64,000 nucleotides of DNA. It comes from Diospyros lotus. Its lineage: Eukaryota; Streptophyta; Magnoliopsida; Ericales; Ebenaceae. Below are positions 21,230-32,545 of the stretch, piece after piece. A program made the translations under genes and the position numbers. Where the stretch lies: NCBI RefSeq assembly GCF_014633365.1, contig NC_068352.1:7804393-7868392 (forward strand), given 5' to 3'. Below the pieces are notes generated by a model, which saw only the letters and a program-made list of their open reading frames with translations, was not told the DNA's origin and searched no databases. The number at the start of each line of letters is the position of its first letter. Within the stretch, counting starts at the first letter, position 1.

Positions 21230-22435
21230 AATGCCACTCTATCAATATCTGACTAGCAATGAACTACCTAATAATCCACTAAAAACAAGAAGACTTGGAA
21301 TATGGCTGCAAGGTTCACCATTATAGATGGGGTATTATACAAGTGGGCCTTCACTATGCCATTTCTCAAGTGTTTTGACCCTCAGAAAGCCGAATACACT
21401 CTGGTAGAAATCCATAGTGGGGTGTGTGGTGAGCATCTGGGAGTAAGAGCCCTAGTAGCTAAGGTTTTGTGGGCAGGTCTCTTTTGACCCACGTTACGAT
21501 TAGACGTGTTAAAGAAAGTCAAATCGTGTGACAAATGTTAGCAACAAGGCTCCAATCCAGTTCGCCCTGATATCTCAGTTACAACCTGTATTCCAGCCTG
21601 TACCATTCACCCAGTGGGGTTTAGACATTTTGGGTCCATTCCCACAAGCACCGAGTTAAAGGAAATTCTTACCGATAGCCACTGATTATTTCACCAAATG
21701 GATTGAGGCTGAGGCATTGGCCACCATTATGGCTAGAAAAGTGGAAGCAATGATATGGAAAGACATCGTGTTTCGGTTCAGGGTCCCAAGAATTATAGTC
21801 ACAGATCATGGAAAATAGTTTGATTGTGACTTATTCAAAAAATTTTGTGATAACTTAGGGATTCAACTACATTTTCTTCATTGGCGTATGGACAGGCCAA
21901 TGGGCAAGCGGAAGTCAACAACCGTACCATATTACATGGCCTAAAAACTTGTCTTGAAGGAGCCAAGGGAACATGGGCGGATGAACTACTGTACATTTTG
22001 TGGGCTTACAAAACAACTAGTCGAGTTGCTACCGATGAAACTCCATTCAATCTGGTGTATGGAATGGAGGCCTTGATTCCCATTGAAATTTTAGCTAACT
22101 CTCCTAAGCTGATGGCGTATAAGGAAGATAATGGTGGGGGGAATTTTGAGGCATTGCGTGAGAACTTGGATTTGATCGAGGAGCAACGGGACTACGTTGC
22201 CATGAGGATGATTGCTTATCATAGAAGAATCGTTGGTTATTATAACTCTCGGGTAAGGAATAAAACCATGGAAGAAGGCGATCTAGTATTTAGAAGGTCC
22301 ACCGTAACCAATGCGCTCAAGGATGATGGGAAGTTACGAGCCAATTGGGAGGAACCATACTGCATACAGAAATTAGTTGGTCCCAACACATGCATTTTAC
22401 TAACCCTTTCAGGGGAAACCCTCGGGAAGACGTGA
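21230..22435 (+). pseudogene. Tat integrase
   Basis: Begins RMPLYQYLTSNELP. It continues with FLKCFDPQKAEYTLVEIHSGVCGEHLG (zinc-binding HxxxxH region), CDKC (near 21525), PFTQWGLDILGPFPQAP (first Asp), KWIEAEALATI, RIIVTDHGK (second Asp in TDHG) and ANGQAEVNNRTILHGLK (catalytic Glu). The C-terminal part reads WADELLYILWAYKTTSRVATDETPFNLVYG to GDLVFR. Two or three frameshifts and stops lie before 21881; from 21881 to 22435 the frame is open (184 codons). It lacks a chromodomain, as expected for Tat. Confidence 0.88.
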
Positions 22436-22629
22436 AATTTGAATTATTTCAAGTTGTACATGAATGTCATATCTAACAAAGTATCAGCAATAATATAAGC
22501 CCTAATTGGGGCTATGGACATTGGCACATTTGGCCGAACCACGTAAAAAATGCTTATGTGTTCATTACTCTTATTTTGTTTGGCATATATTTGCGTGATT
22601 TTCTTACAGAAAGGAAACCCAAATACACT

Positions 22630-23690
22630 CAAACTCGTTGCCCCGTTCATAGCTTGACAACGTGGGAAAAATACATTTAAATCCATGGCCCCACTCACGG
22701 CTCGGCAACATGGAAAAAATTCATCCAAGCCCATTGCCCCGTTTACGGCTCGACAATGAGGGAAAAATACACCCAAATCCATTGCCTCGCTCTGTAATAC
22801 CCCGGGAGCCCAGAGAAGAATAGTATATATCGAGGATAAGTAAAGAAATAAACAACACCAGCTGGATACATTTTGGGCTAAATATTGGCAAAGAATTCCC
22901 AAGTTAAGCGTGCTTGACCTGGGGTAATCCAAGGATGGGTGACCCCCATGGGAAGTTCGTGTAGGCCTATCAGGGTAAGTTGTTTCGATCCTTCCTATCG
23001 CTCGATGCGGGATGTTACAAGTGTTATCAGAGCCGACCCTTGGAGAAGGCGGTCCAATGAGGGCAAGGAGTGGCGCGGGGGCGCGAGGCCTGATCAAGGA
23101 GCAACTCCTGGCAGGCTTCTAGGATGGCAGCCTCCAAAGGGGAGAAGGTCTGGGACCAGTTGTAAGGTCGCATGATGAGGACGTTATGTGCTCGAGGGGG
23201 GGAGAATGTAATACCCTGGGAGCCTAGAGGAGAATAGTATATATCGAGGATAAGTAAGGAAGGAAACAACACCAGCTGGATACCTTTTGGGCTGAATGTT
23301 GGCAAAGAACTCCCAAGTTAAGCGTGCTTGACCTAGGGTAATCCAAGGATGGGTGACCCCCTGAAAAGTTCGTGTAGGCTCATCAGGGTAAGTTGTTTCG
23401 GTCCTTCCTATCGCTCGATGCAAGATGTTACACGCTCACAGCCCGATAATGTGGGAAAAATACACTCAAGCCTATTGCCCCGCTCACGCCCCGATAACTT
23501 GGAAAAAATACACTCAAGCCCGTTACCCCGCTCATGGCCCAACAAGGAGAGAAAAATAAATTCACGCCTATTACCTCACTAGTAGCCTAACAACGAGGGA
23601 AAAACCCAAACTGATTGCCAAAGATAGGGCCCGACATTGAAAAATAAATCCAAACCCTTCGTCCTGCTCATAGCCAAACAGTAAAGACAA
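22630..23690 (+). repeat. Tat 3' tandem repeats (interrupted by Cassandra 2)
   Basis: About ten imperfect units of 50-60 bp built on CCCGCTCACGGCTCGACAA followed by GGGAAAAATACACCCAAGCC: 22630-22792 and, after Cassandra 2, 23433-23690. Units differ by several bases and small indels. They lie between integrase and the antisense gene, the place where Tat elements are known to carry hypervariable tandem repeats. The minus-strand ORF at 22444-23097 runs through repeats and Cassandra and is not a gene. Confidence 0.8.
22793..23432 (+). mobile_element. Cassandra TRIM, copy 2
   Basis: 5' LTR 22793-23019 and 3' LTR 23207-23432, both TGTAATACC...GATGTTACA. The PBS TGTTATCAGAGCC at 23022-23034 has one change from the Met-tRNA form. 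The polypurine tract GAGGGGGGGAGAA precedes 23207. A 5S-derived block is at about 22909-22957 and again in the 3' LTR. A perfect 5-bp target duplication CGCTC flanks it (22788-22792 and 23433-23437), inside a unit of the Tat tandem repeats. The two LTRs are very similar by eye, so insertion is fairly recent. Confidence 0.95.
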
Positions 23691-23910
23691 ACCTAAGGTC
23701 TGAATCCTATTAAGAAAATTGAGGAAGACGAATACCGAGAATAAAGACACAACTTTTATTGTTGAAAGGAAAATGGAAAGTATAAGATACATAAATAAAA
23801 AAAAATAACGCGGCTGGAATCTATTCACGAGAGCGGGATCTTCGGGATGAGCACCTAGTAGACCCAAATGATGCGACTGGAATCTCTATAGGTGCCATTA
23901 AAAGTTCCCC

Positions 23911-26331
23911 TTATTCAATTTCAATTGTATTCAGCACAGCTTCAACATCCTCATCGAGAGCCTTCTCAATCACTCCGAGGTCTTGCAGAACGTCTACCAT
24001 CTCCTCACCTCCAGTGTTGAAGGGATATAGCACCCATGGGCTTGTTAGATTTTCCAAATCATTCACCATGAAAGAATCCAAATACAAAGAAGGACTCATG
24101 GTAGCATTTGGTTCAAACTGACGCCAGTCCACGCGGGTAGAATCCTTAACCTCTAGAGTAAGTATAAGTTTAAGAAAAGTCCCCCAGGATGCTGGGATTC
24201 CAAATAGGTGCGAGCTATGTAAAATTTGTACTTTAAAAAGCCTGTAGCGTACCTCACCTTCTTGTCTTGGCAGTCGGCCAAAAGATGATATTCCTTCACT
24301 GCTTCGGCTTGAATGGTGCGGGCCTCTCTATGGCTTATCTTTAGCGCAACCAAGTGCAAGAAGTGTTCTTATAGAAGTTCCTCATGCATGGCCATCGGCT
24401 CGACATTCTTTTGCTCTGCGACCTCCAACCTAGAGCACAAATCTTGAATTTCTCCCTGGAGACTCGAGGTGCCAACCTAAGCCTCAGAAAACTGAGCACT
24501 CATCCTCTTTAGTTCTACCTCCACATTTCGCTTCCCTACCTCCACCCAGGGAGCGTGACACTTCAGTTCTTGTCGTTCTTCATTCCAGTAAGATTGGTGG
24601 TTTCTCCACTCCGCCATCTGGGCCTCCTCTTGCTCATGATATGTCCTATCTCACGCATTAGAGGCAATGATCCCCTGAATCCCCAACATAAAAAAAATGG
24701 CTAATTAAGGAAGCCGCCCAGAAATCTTTGCTTAACAAGGGAAAGAGAAAATCGACGCACTTGCACTAGGTATTGTTCGACCTCATCTCTAGCCTGGGTA
24801 TGGTTACTGCCAATAAACCATTGCTCATCTCAAGGGAGAATAGTAGAGTAAATAAGACGGGCACCGATCCCAAGTTGGAAGATAGAGCCTGTTTCTAGCA
24901 CCCTAAGGGAAACTTGAAAGTCACGTCTACTAAGCTTCGTACCATCCCCGAGAATCATCGTGTGCCTTACCACGCCTAGAGAGGGAATGATAGGAGGTGA
25001 TCCCAATGACCTCTCACTGTCAAGGTGACAATGATCCTTTCTATTGAGGATCACAGGGCATCGGTATTCTTTATCCACTCGAGCCATATCTCCAGCAAAA
25101 TGGGAAGATAAGCTTCGTCTTCCCTGAGAGCTGGGGGCAGGAGAGGGGGCATCAAAGGCTTCTTCCTGTGATGGAGGAACCAATAATGGGATTTTAATAG
25201 GAGAAGGGACTTCTACATTGGAATGGTCACCCCTCGGGCGATGACACCTTTCAACTCCGGATGGAGAAACTCCTGTAGGCCTGAGCGACCGAGGAGGTTG
25301 AGAGCTGGTGGATCCTTCAGTAGGACGAATGGAAGTTCCAGCGGCTACTGCAACGTGTGCCTCCTTCTCACAGTGGCACATGCATAATTCCACCAGTCTT
25401 CCTATTCCCGCCATCTCTATAAAAATTAGCGTAAAGCATTAGATAGAAGAGGTAATACGACAAAAATACCATAAAGATGATAATAAAAGGAAATCTACCC
25501 CCAGGAGTGATTTCCTCCTAAGAATCGAAAAGAGGATACGAAGATTGCTCGGGTATTTCCATCTCCTCCTCCTTGGCCCCTGCCATCCCTACGTCGCTTT
25601 GTTCTCAGTCAGAAAATGCAAAGGGTGGAGGAGGAGCAGTTGGCGTTACAACCCTGGGCTATTATAACCTGTGACTCTGAAATTTTCCAAGCTCAAGAGG
25701 CTTGACAATTCAACAGGACCTTGGGTTGTTAGCATCCCCACGAGGTGATGATATACACCTCGGATGTCCTTGAGGGGTGGGAACACTTGGCAAGCGTCAT
25801 TATGGTTCTAAGACATGGAAGCATCCCAATTGGGCGGGGGCTTTATCACCAACCAATGACCTTCGAATCAATTAATCTTGTTAGGAAGATTGACAAATAA
25901 CTCGACACCATATATCTTTTGGAGGGTGTAGAGTCGAAGATCTTTGCTAGCCTTCTGCAGCTGGTAGAAGCAGTTGAAAAGCATCAAGGATGGGACCACG
26001 TCCTATTGATGACAAAGGATTGAGAAGCCCACTAGTTGAACCCAACCTTTAGGGTGGAATTAGGCTGGAATGATCTCGTATAGCACAACCACTCTCTAGC
26101 AAAAAGCGGTAGAGGAAAATAAAGTCCCACCTCAAATGAAACGTAATGAATGCCTAGAAAGCCTTCATCCACTTGCGAGGGGTCAGGCTTGTCAAGGCGA
26201 GGATATCTTACCATATATCTCGAGGGGGTGGCATCATAAACACTTTTGAAATCCCTGAAGTGAAGCCGAGAGCTTGAATTCTTGGGAATGTGCATGGGGT
26301 TGGGGGGTGGTGTTTGTTTTCTCTTCAGCAT
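23911..26331 (-). pseudogene. Antisense, intron-containing gene of the Tat element
   Basis: Runs opposite to gag-pol. ATG at 26331 opens MLKRKQTPPPNPMHIPK, then RLHFRDFKSVYDATPSRYMVRYP, EGFLGIHYVSFEVGLYFPLPLFAREW. This N-terminal part resembles the plant transposon/retroelement 'gag-like' proteins encoded antisense in some Tat elements. Coding traces continue with stops to 25500, then a Ser/Pro-rich middle (24830-25414). Then comes an extended helical, coiled-coil-like region (QEEAQMAEWRNHQSYWNEERQELK..., 24300-24650) and a C-terminus (WRQFEPNATMSPSLYLDSFMV, to 23911). Three GT-AG introns restore the frame: 25417-25498, 24675-24760 and 24151-24257. Several stops remain. Function unknown. Confidence 0.65.
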
Positions 26332-26545
26332 ATTGAAAAGACTCGAGAAATTACCTTACGTAAATGCTAAAGAAGTGAAGAAGTACGTTTGAACACAACA
26401 AACAACACCAACAACGAAAAATAATACAAGACATTAGCACAAACAAAAAGAAGACAAGCCATTAAAAGGAGCAAAAATAAGCGACGAAGAGTAGGAAATA
26501 ACACACCTACTCGGCCATGACCAAGTGGGTCCTCGGCCGCACCAG
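26332..26545 (+). other. Tat right-end region, truncated
   Basis: Non-coding, A-rich. The block CTACTCGGCCATGACCAAGTGGG at about 26508-26530 matches the palindromic U3 block of the 5' LTR (1969-1991). It may therefore be the start of the 3' LTR or the promoter of the antisense gene. I could not align the preceding 100 bp to the 5' LTR with confidence. The rest of the 3' LTR is absent. Confidence 0.35.
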
Positions 26546-26917
26546 TATATAATTTATATGTGTAAATATATAACTAGGAGGCCTTGTAGGTTAGATGGTT
26601 TATGCGCGTGTATGGGAGGTCTCGAGTTTGAAATCGGAGAAAGGGAGGAGATTGGGAAATTAATTTCTAGCATCGCCACGTGGAGCGTGAACATACGGCC
26701 ACATGGCAAGCAAGGGGTCGGGAGCGCGCGGTTGTCAAAAATTCAAAAATTTTGAAATTTTTTCAGCGATTCCGAAACTGTCGCTAAATATTTTAAAAAT
26801 CACCGCTAAATCACTTATTTTGAGGTGGTTCCTAAACCGCCACAAAAAATATGACTTAATGGCAATTACTCCAGAGATTGCTGAAAACTGCTGCTAAATG
26901 CCATTTTTTTTGTAGTG
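26546..26917 (+). mobile_element. CACTA element end, truncated
   Basis: Ends in CCATTTTTTTTGTAGTG at 26917 (inverted CACTA terminus) and contains AACCGCC/GCGATT subterminal words. The left part has a tRNA-like A box (TAGGTTAGATGG, 26587-26598) and B box (GAGTTTGAAATC, 26624-26635). It corresponds to 7275-7760 of the complete CACTA in opposite orientation, so it is the same family. The other half is missing. Confidence 0.75.
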
Positions 26918-27218
26918 CAAAACAATTGTGTCACTTCAAGTTTGAGAATCAATTACACAATCGCAACTATAACATATCATTAATCCTCTTAGTCATTTGA
27001 TTTGTTATTTTTGTCACATTCAACAAATGTTTAATTAACATCCATCAACATGTTTACTATCTACATCGCATGTAATATGACATGTGACTCACCATCCTTT
27101 ATCATTGGTATCTCATATTAATCAAAAGTAGTAAATTATGTACTAGTCCATAATCGATTAATCAAAGTCCCTATTTTAGAAATCTAAGAACTAGGAGCAC
27201 TTTAAGAAATCTTGTATT
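26918..27218 (-). mobile_element. Copia LTR fragment (same family as 1176-1669)
   Basis: Shared blocks with 1176-1440: TCACATTCAACAAATGTT, CATGTGACTCACCATCCTTT and AGTCCATAATCGATTAATC. It is cut by CACTA ends on both sides. Confidence 0.55.
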
Positions 27219-27660
27219 CACTAAAAAAAATGATTTTAGAGAAGAAATTTTTTTCTATCTCTATTAGAGACGTATTTTGAGACATAATTGTAAAAAATGT
27301 GTTGGAGACGGATTTATAGGCATAAATCGGGCGTCTCTAATTTAGAGACTAAATTAGAGATGGATTATTTATGTTCCTGATTTTTTTTCTTCAAAGATAA
27401 ATTCTGTCTCTAACATTAGAAATGAAAAAGTTTTTGGCTTTAGGCATTTTTCCTTGAACAAAGACATATTGTTTCTGTCTCTGAAATTAGAGATGGAAAA
27501 AATTATGTCTCTAACTCAAAGATGGATGAATTTCATCTCTAAATTGACCTTAGAAACAGAATTCATTTCGTCTCTGACATCAGACAAGTATTTTTTTCCG
27601 TTTTTGGCATTAGAGACGAATTTTTTTCCTTCTTTGATTTCACCCCTTAGGAGATGAGAT
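27219..27660 (+). mobile_element. CACTA-like terminus with TCTCTAA subterminal repeats
   Basis: Starts CACTAAAAAAAATGATTTTAGAGA at 27219. It is filled with GTCTCTAAATTAGAGAC-type words in both orientations, the usual style of CACTA subterminal regions but different from the GCGGTTTT family nearby. The right end is not resolved and no matching terminus is seen. The ORF 27454-27657 is repeat-derived. Confidence 0.5.
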
Positions 27661-28460
27661 TGATTCTCAGTAATATATATTGCTTTTTGGTGGTAGAACT
27701 CTCAAGTGCTCACATGCTATGTCCTTTCCTTGAGGACTAAGAGTTTTTATGTGGTCGAGGGTTGCATAGGAATCCATGAAGATTATTTGGCAACCAATCT
27801 TAGGTTCTTTTACCCTTCAACACTTGTTAAGAGCTAGTAGGCTTTTGGTTAACCTTTCTTGTAGGTTGAAGATTTTGAGGCTGACTACATATGATGGTGT
27901 TAGGATGAAAGAAATATGAGGATATATGGTGGCAATAAAATACTATGGCATGCATTCTACGGAGCTCACTCTTGTTCTTCTTAGTCCCTTCTATCTATTA
28001 GAGTAAGTGTTTGGCCTGTCTTTTGGCTTGTTTTTTACAGGCAAAGACTAAAGCTCTTTCTCACAGGTTTGAATGCTATTACACCGAGCACCAAGTCTCT
28101 TTCACACTTGAAGATAAAGAAATTGCCCATATTTAGGTAATGTCATTTTACAAGATTCATCCACCCAAACCTAGTTAATGACTTGGAGGACCTCCCTAGT
28201 TCTTGGAAGACTTATTCATGTGGCCAAGGGAATCTTGAGGTGATCGACACTCTTACAAATTTGGGTGTTTGATGATCTGGCCATGACGAAGGATCTGGTT
28301 TAGTTGTTGTGAACTTGATCTTGACCATCCTTTGAGTTATTAGGTCACACAAAAATGCTTACTAACGATCTTTCCTCTTTGATAGTCCTGTTTAGAGCTT
28401 TTTCCTTGTCTTTTCATGCCCTAGTTGAAGATTCCTCCCAACTTAGCTAGGTTATAGATT
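27661..28460 (+). other. Decayed, faintly coding-like region
   Basis: No ORF over 60 codons, but short plus-strand stretches read like protein: FECYYTEHQVSFTLEDKEIAHI at about 28060-28135, then FYKIHPPKP, and VFDDLAMTKDL at about 28265. They could be a relic of a transposon-encoded protein. I do not recognise the family. Confidence 0.25.
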
Positions 28461-31400
28461 TTAGGGATTTTTTTTTTTTTGCTTTCTCCAATGTATGTTT
28501 CCTTTCCTTTATTGTCTTCATGTACTCTTTGTTTTGAATGCAATAAAAATGACTTTCTACTTCATCTCGTTTCTTCTTCTTTCTTATCATGTCACTTTAT
28601 ATTGTTTTTCTATTCTACATATAATGTTAGCAATGCTTACAACTTAATAAAATTCTAAGTGTTTCACTCTGAAACACAAGTTAATAATAAAACTTCAAGT
28701 GTTTAACTCAGAAACATAGTTTAGCATTTGAGTGATAAACCATTCAGAATCGTTTATGGTTTACTTACCTCGACACTTACTCTCAAGAGAAAGGTATTAT
28801 GCTTGCTTCCTAATCCTTTGAGGGAACTTGTTATGTCAATGGATTTTTGAGTTTCTTGATAACATTTACGGCGTGTGACTGATTCATATGATCCATTGGT
28901 TTAATAGAAACATGAGTTGATATGACCCTAGTATGTCTTGGAAGTTTTTCATCTTCTTGGATGGTGAATCTTAGGTCATTTTTGAGCATTTCACACTTTT
29001 GATAATAAGTTTGTCCTAGATCATTCTCAAGCTTTTTGTGTTTTTTTTTTTTATTTTAGATCATTCTCAAGCATTTTATGTTTCTAATTCTAGGTTTGTC
29101 TTGGATCAATCTCATGCTTTTTGAGTTTCTGATTCTATATCATTCTTATTCATTTTACGCTTTTGATTATAGGTTTGTTATAAATCATTCTCACATTTTT
29201 TACTTTTTTGATTGTAGATCATTCTCACACTTTCAAGATATTCCTTAAAGTCTCTCAAGTCTTTTACTAGGTCTTCTCATATCTTTGCGGCTTTCTTCTT
29301 TGTTTTGGTCCTTATTTTTTTTTATTATAAGTTGTGGGCTTGTTTCTTGTTGACTTTGTAAATGGGCTTTATGATTTTGGTATGCATATATCACTATTAA
29401 ACAAAGAGATAAAATAACTATTTTACTTTTTATTCTCTCTCATATTTTTTCTCTTTCTCTCTAATCTCTTTTGATATAAATAAAAAATAATTATCGATCA
29501 CCACTAAAATGTTCAAAGAAATGAACCTAGAGAGTAGATGTTACAACTATCATCATTATGTCACAAAGATCCATGGCAAACCAAGAGAGAGATAGAAAAT
29601 AGAGTTTAATATATAACTAAGTTTGATTAATAGTAAAGAAAAAAACAACAATATAGCATTAAATTATAAAAGTAATTTTGTATTTTTAAATATCAAAAAT
29701 ATATATATATATTTTTGTAATTATTATAAATTTTAAGAATATTGTGCCTAACTTTTCCTTTTTAGTTTGATAAAATAGTATTTAGAAAGAGAGATTTTAG
29801 GCCCAACAAAGTGGGTTGAACAGGCGTCCCTTTAATTAATATCTTTTGTGGACAATGGTGCGCGAATAAGAATTAAAAAAGAAAAATCAATAGGAACAAT
29901 GATAGCTTAGTAGCCAGTCCTCATTACTCCCACTATTTAACTTCAAATCTAAACTTCCTCATTGATTTAAGTATTGTTGCGTATTCGTTTGAAAAGCTTT
30001 CAGATCGCATGGTCTGCTTGACTTGAACATGTCCCAGTCCTCTGCCTAGTCTGCGGAACATTCATGGAATGGGTGTCTTTTGTTCACTTTATTTGGGTTC
30101 ATTTTTATATTCATATTTATTATCAATAAAAGTTGGTAATTATTTTATTGTTGTTTAGATACAATAATAAATTTATAATTGTAGATGAGTATTCATCTTG
30201 ACCTTCTAATATTCAAGAGGTTTGCAAAACAAAAAAAAGTTAGGGACTCGAGGTGTTTTCCGTACTAACTATTTGATACTTAAGTTAGTCTCTGAAAGAG
30301 TATGCAGAAGTAATAGAAATATAATTTGTGTGAAGTTTTGGTCATACCCTATGATGCACAACAACTTCTTGGGGGCATTGTTTCTCTATTTTCGAAACAC
30401 CAATAAATATTTTTGAATTACTTTTGTAATTTTAAAAATTTTTGTGACCATTTTATAATATTAAGAAAATATTAAAAATACTATTCTGATTTAGAAACAC
30501 ATTTCCACCCACAAAAAAAGATAAAAAAAAATCGTCTAACTCAATTTTTAATTTTTTCTAGAATTTATTTTCAAAATTTATTTGAATGTATTATAAAATT
30601 TATATTTTCTTATTTACATGTTTCTCTCGAGTTTTCATTTCTTATCTTTTCAAAAAATGACATTTTTCTATTTTCGTTTCGTATTGTATTCATTTCTCAT
30701 TTCCATTTCCATTTCTATGCAACTTAGGTCATACTTTGATCAAATGAATAACTTCCTATTTATAGAGATTGAAGTTGTCCAGTAAAAAAGTGTCCGAGTC
30801 TTTTGGAATTGTCTATTATACATCTTTAGGCAAAGATCTTGAAAGTTAGTTTACGTATTCTTGGACCCATAAGATACTCCCAGGAGAGTCTTTCAGGACT
30901 ACCTAGGAAAGGCCCTAGAGGGTCTCCTAGGTAGTGGCCTCTGGGAGAGTCTTTCGGGAATTATTAGTATCTTGAGTCTTTTTCTTTGGGTTCCTCCTTT
31001 TGGGTTTATCTTGGATTTGAACCCACTTTCTTATATATAACACATTCATTATCAAATTTTCCAATATCTATTTTGTATTAATAAAATATTTTTAGAAAAA
31101 AAAAGTTTTTTAAAAAATAGGATAAAAGTATTTTTTATATAAAATTACTCTTACACATTATATTATTATATAATATATATTATTTTTTCAATGTATAATT
31201 TTATATAGAAATAGAAAATAGCATCATCCACATGCATTTTAAGGAAATAAAAATAAATTAGATCACAACAACTTTGGAAGCGGGGCAATATTGGAATTTC
31301 AAGAAAGAGTGAGGCGTGGGGTGTCCATAAATTATTTGGCACCGTCGTCACTCGTCGTGGTGTTTACGTTACAAGGATCCGTTTCTTGTCCATTCCAATG

Positions 31401-31909
31401 AATATACTTTGCCAATCAAAGCACCACCAATTATTTTATTTTTATTTTCAAAGATTCCATGAATGCCCCCACACCAATCAACTCCTTCCTTTTTAATAAT
31501 TAATTAATTAAAAAGTAATTGTCAAATTATGTCATATTCTTCCTTGATATTTTCATGCCCTACTGATTTAATTTGGTGAGGATGGGTAGGTAAGCAACCA
31601 CCAAGTTTGTCCACTGTCCTCACTGCGCTGCCACTTTTTCAAAGCCATTTGATTTGCCATGTATCACATCATATACATATATATATATTTATAATGTCTA
31701 TTTATTTTATGTAAAATTATAAACAAATAACAATATTAAAAACTATTGTAATTTTAAAATTTTTATTTATTTTTATTCATAATCATATTACTTATAATGC
31801 CCTTTCATCAAAGGAGATGTTAAATTCCTTAACCTTTATTATCATAACATTAGTGAATCAATCTTCTTTGTACATTTGGAAGCATTTTAATTAGGTTTCT
31901 ATATTTATA
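28461..31909. other. AT-rich intergenic DNA with local repeats
   Basis: No gene seen on either strand. It contains short-period repeats at 28980-29260 (listed separately) and repeated AAGTGTTT-ACTC-GAAACA segments near 28660-28720. At 30735-31060 there is an LTR-like segment with a minus-strand TATA (CTATAAATAG, complement of about 30757-30766) and repeated GGGAGAGTCTTTC words. Simple (AT)n runs lie near 29699, 31170 and 31675. Confidence 0.4.
28980..29260 (+). repeat. Degenerate short tandem repeat (ATCATTCTCAAGC type)
   Basis: Five to six imperfect units of 40-65 bp, each with TAGATCATTCTCA(A/C)GC-TTTT followed by TTTTTGATT-TAGGTTTGT. There is no coding sense. Tandem origin is evident, element of origin unknown. 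Confidence 0.5.
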
Positions 31910-32545
31910 GTGTAAAAAAAAAAGAGATTTCAAACCTAATATCGATCTCAAAATGAGAAACCTAAAAAGGGAAGACCGGGAGGTCTTCTCGATAAAATTG
32001 TCCTAAAAAAATTCTTGATGAGGGAATATTTTACTAAGGGCAAAAATACTATACTACCCTTGGAGATCTCCAATATGGTGCCGCCACGTGCCTGTCTCAA
32101 GAAGTGCCACGTGTCACCTATATCTTCATCATTCATCTCATATTTGATTTTAAACGAGATTGATTCAGTCAACCGAGATTCTCTCCACCTATATCTTCAT
32201 CATTCATTTTATATTTGATTTTGAACGAGGTTGACTCAGTCAACCGAGATTCTCCCCAACGTCCAGTTTAGAAGTTATCTTATCTCTTCAGAGTGTGCTT
32301 TACCCCATCTTTAAATAGAAGTCGACTTCTACAGGTACGGATCATCTGACTACTGGTTCAATTTCCATTTTGAGCATATTTCTTCTACTGACTTGAGCGT
32401 CGGAGTTCTCTCGGGGGATCACAGCCCCGCCCTTACAGGTACTTGGCTCGAGGCAGACTTCGGTGATCGGTCCAGTATCATCAATTCTCCTGAAGATCTT
32501 TTTCAAGTACTTTCGAGAAATATTTTTAGCTCAAGTATGTGTCAA
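31910..32545 (+). mobile_element. Tat/Ogre-type LTR fragment
   Basis: Contains the motif ACTTGAGCGTCGGAGT (32390-32405), which is characteristic of plant Tat/Ogre-type LTRs just downstream of the TATA region. A TATA-like TTTAAATAG lies at about 32311-32319. Upstream it has a roughly 68-bp tandem duplication (ATATCTTCATCATTCAT...CAACCGAGATTCTC, about 32118-32252). No PBS follows, so it is truncated or solo. Confidence 0.5.

Larger units (their letters stand above)
1851..26545 (+). mobile_element. Degenerate Tat-clade Ty3/gypsy element with nested insertions
   Basis: The parts occur in order on the plus strand: LTR 1851-2764, PBS 2766-2784, gag, protease, RT, RNase H, archaeal-type RNase H (aRH), integrase, 3' tandem repeats, and an antisense gene. 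The extra aRH domain between RNase H and integrase is the hallmark of the Tat lineage. The body is interrupted by Cassandra 1 (3543-4186), a Copia composite (6718-about 20484) and Cassandra 2 (22793-23432). Without these, about 9.6 kb remains. RT codons are missing at the Copia junction (the RT stops at 6717 and resumes in RNase H at 20485). No complete 3' LTR is visible; the right end meets a CACTA fragment near 26546. Stops in every domain mean it is not autonomous now. Confidence 0.8.

Noticed and set aside
22444..23097. 217-codon minus-strand ORF
   Set aside because: Runs across the Tat tandem repeats and a Cassandra LTR; its internal repeats are the DNA repeats translated.
26332..26545. 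Complete 3' LTR of the Tat element
   Set aside because: Only a short palindromic block matches the 5' LTR; the rest could not be aligned by eye.
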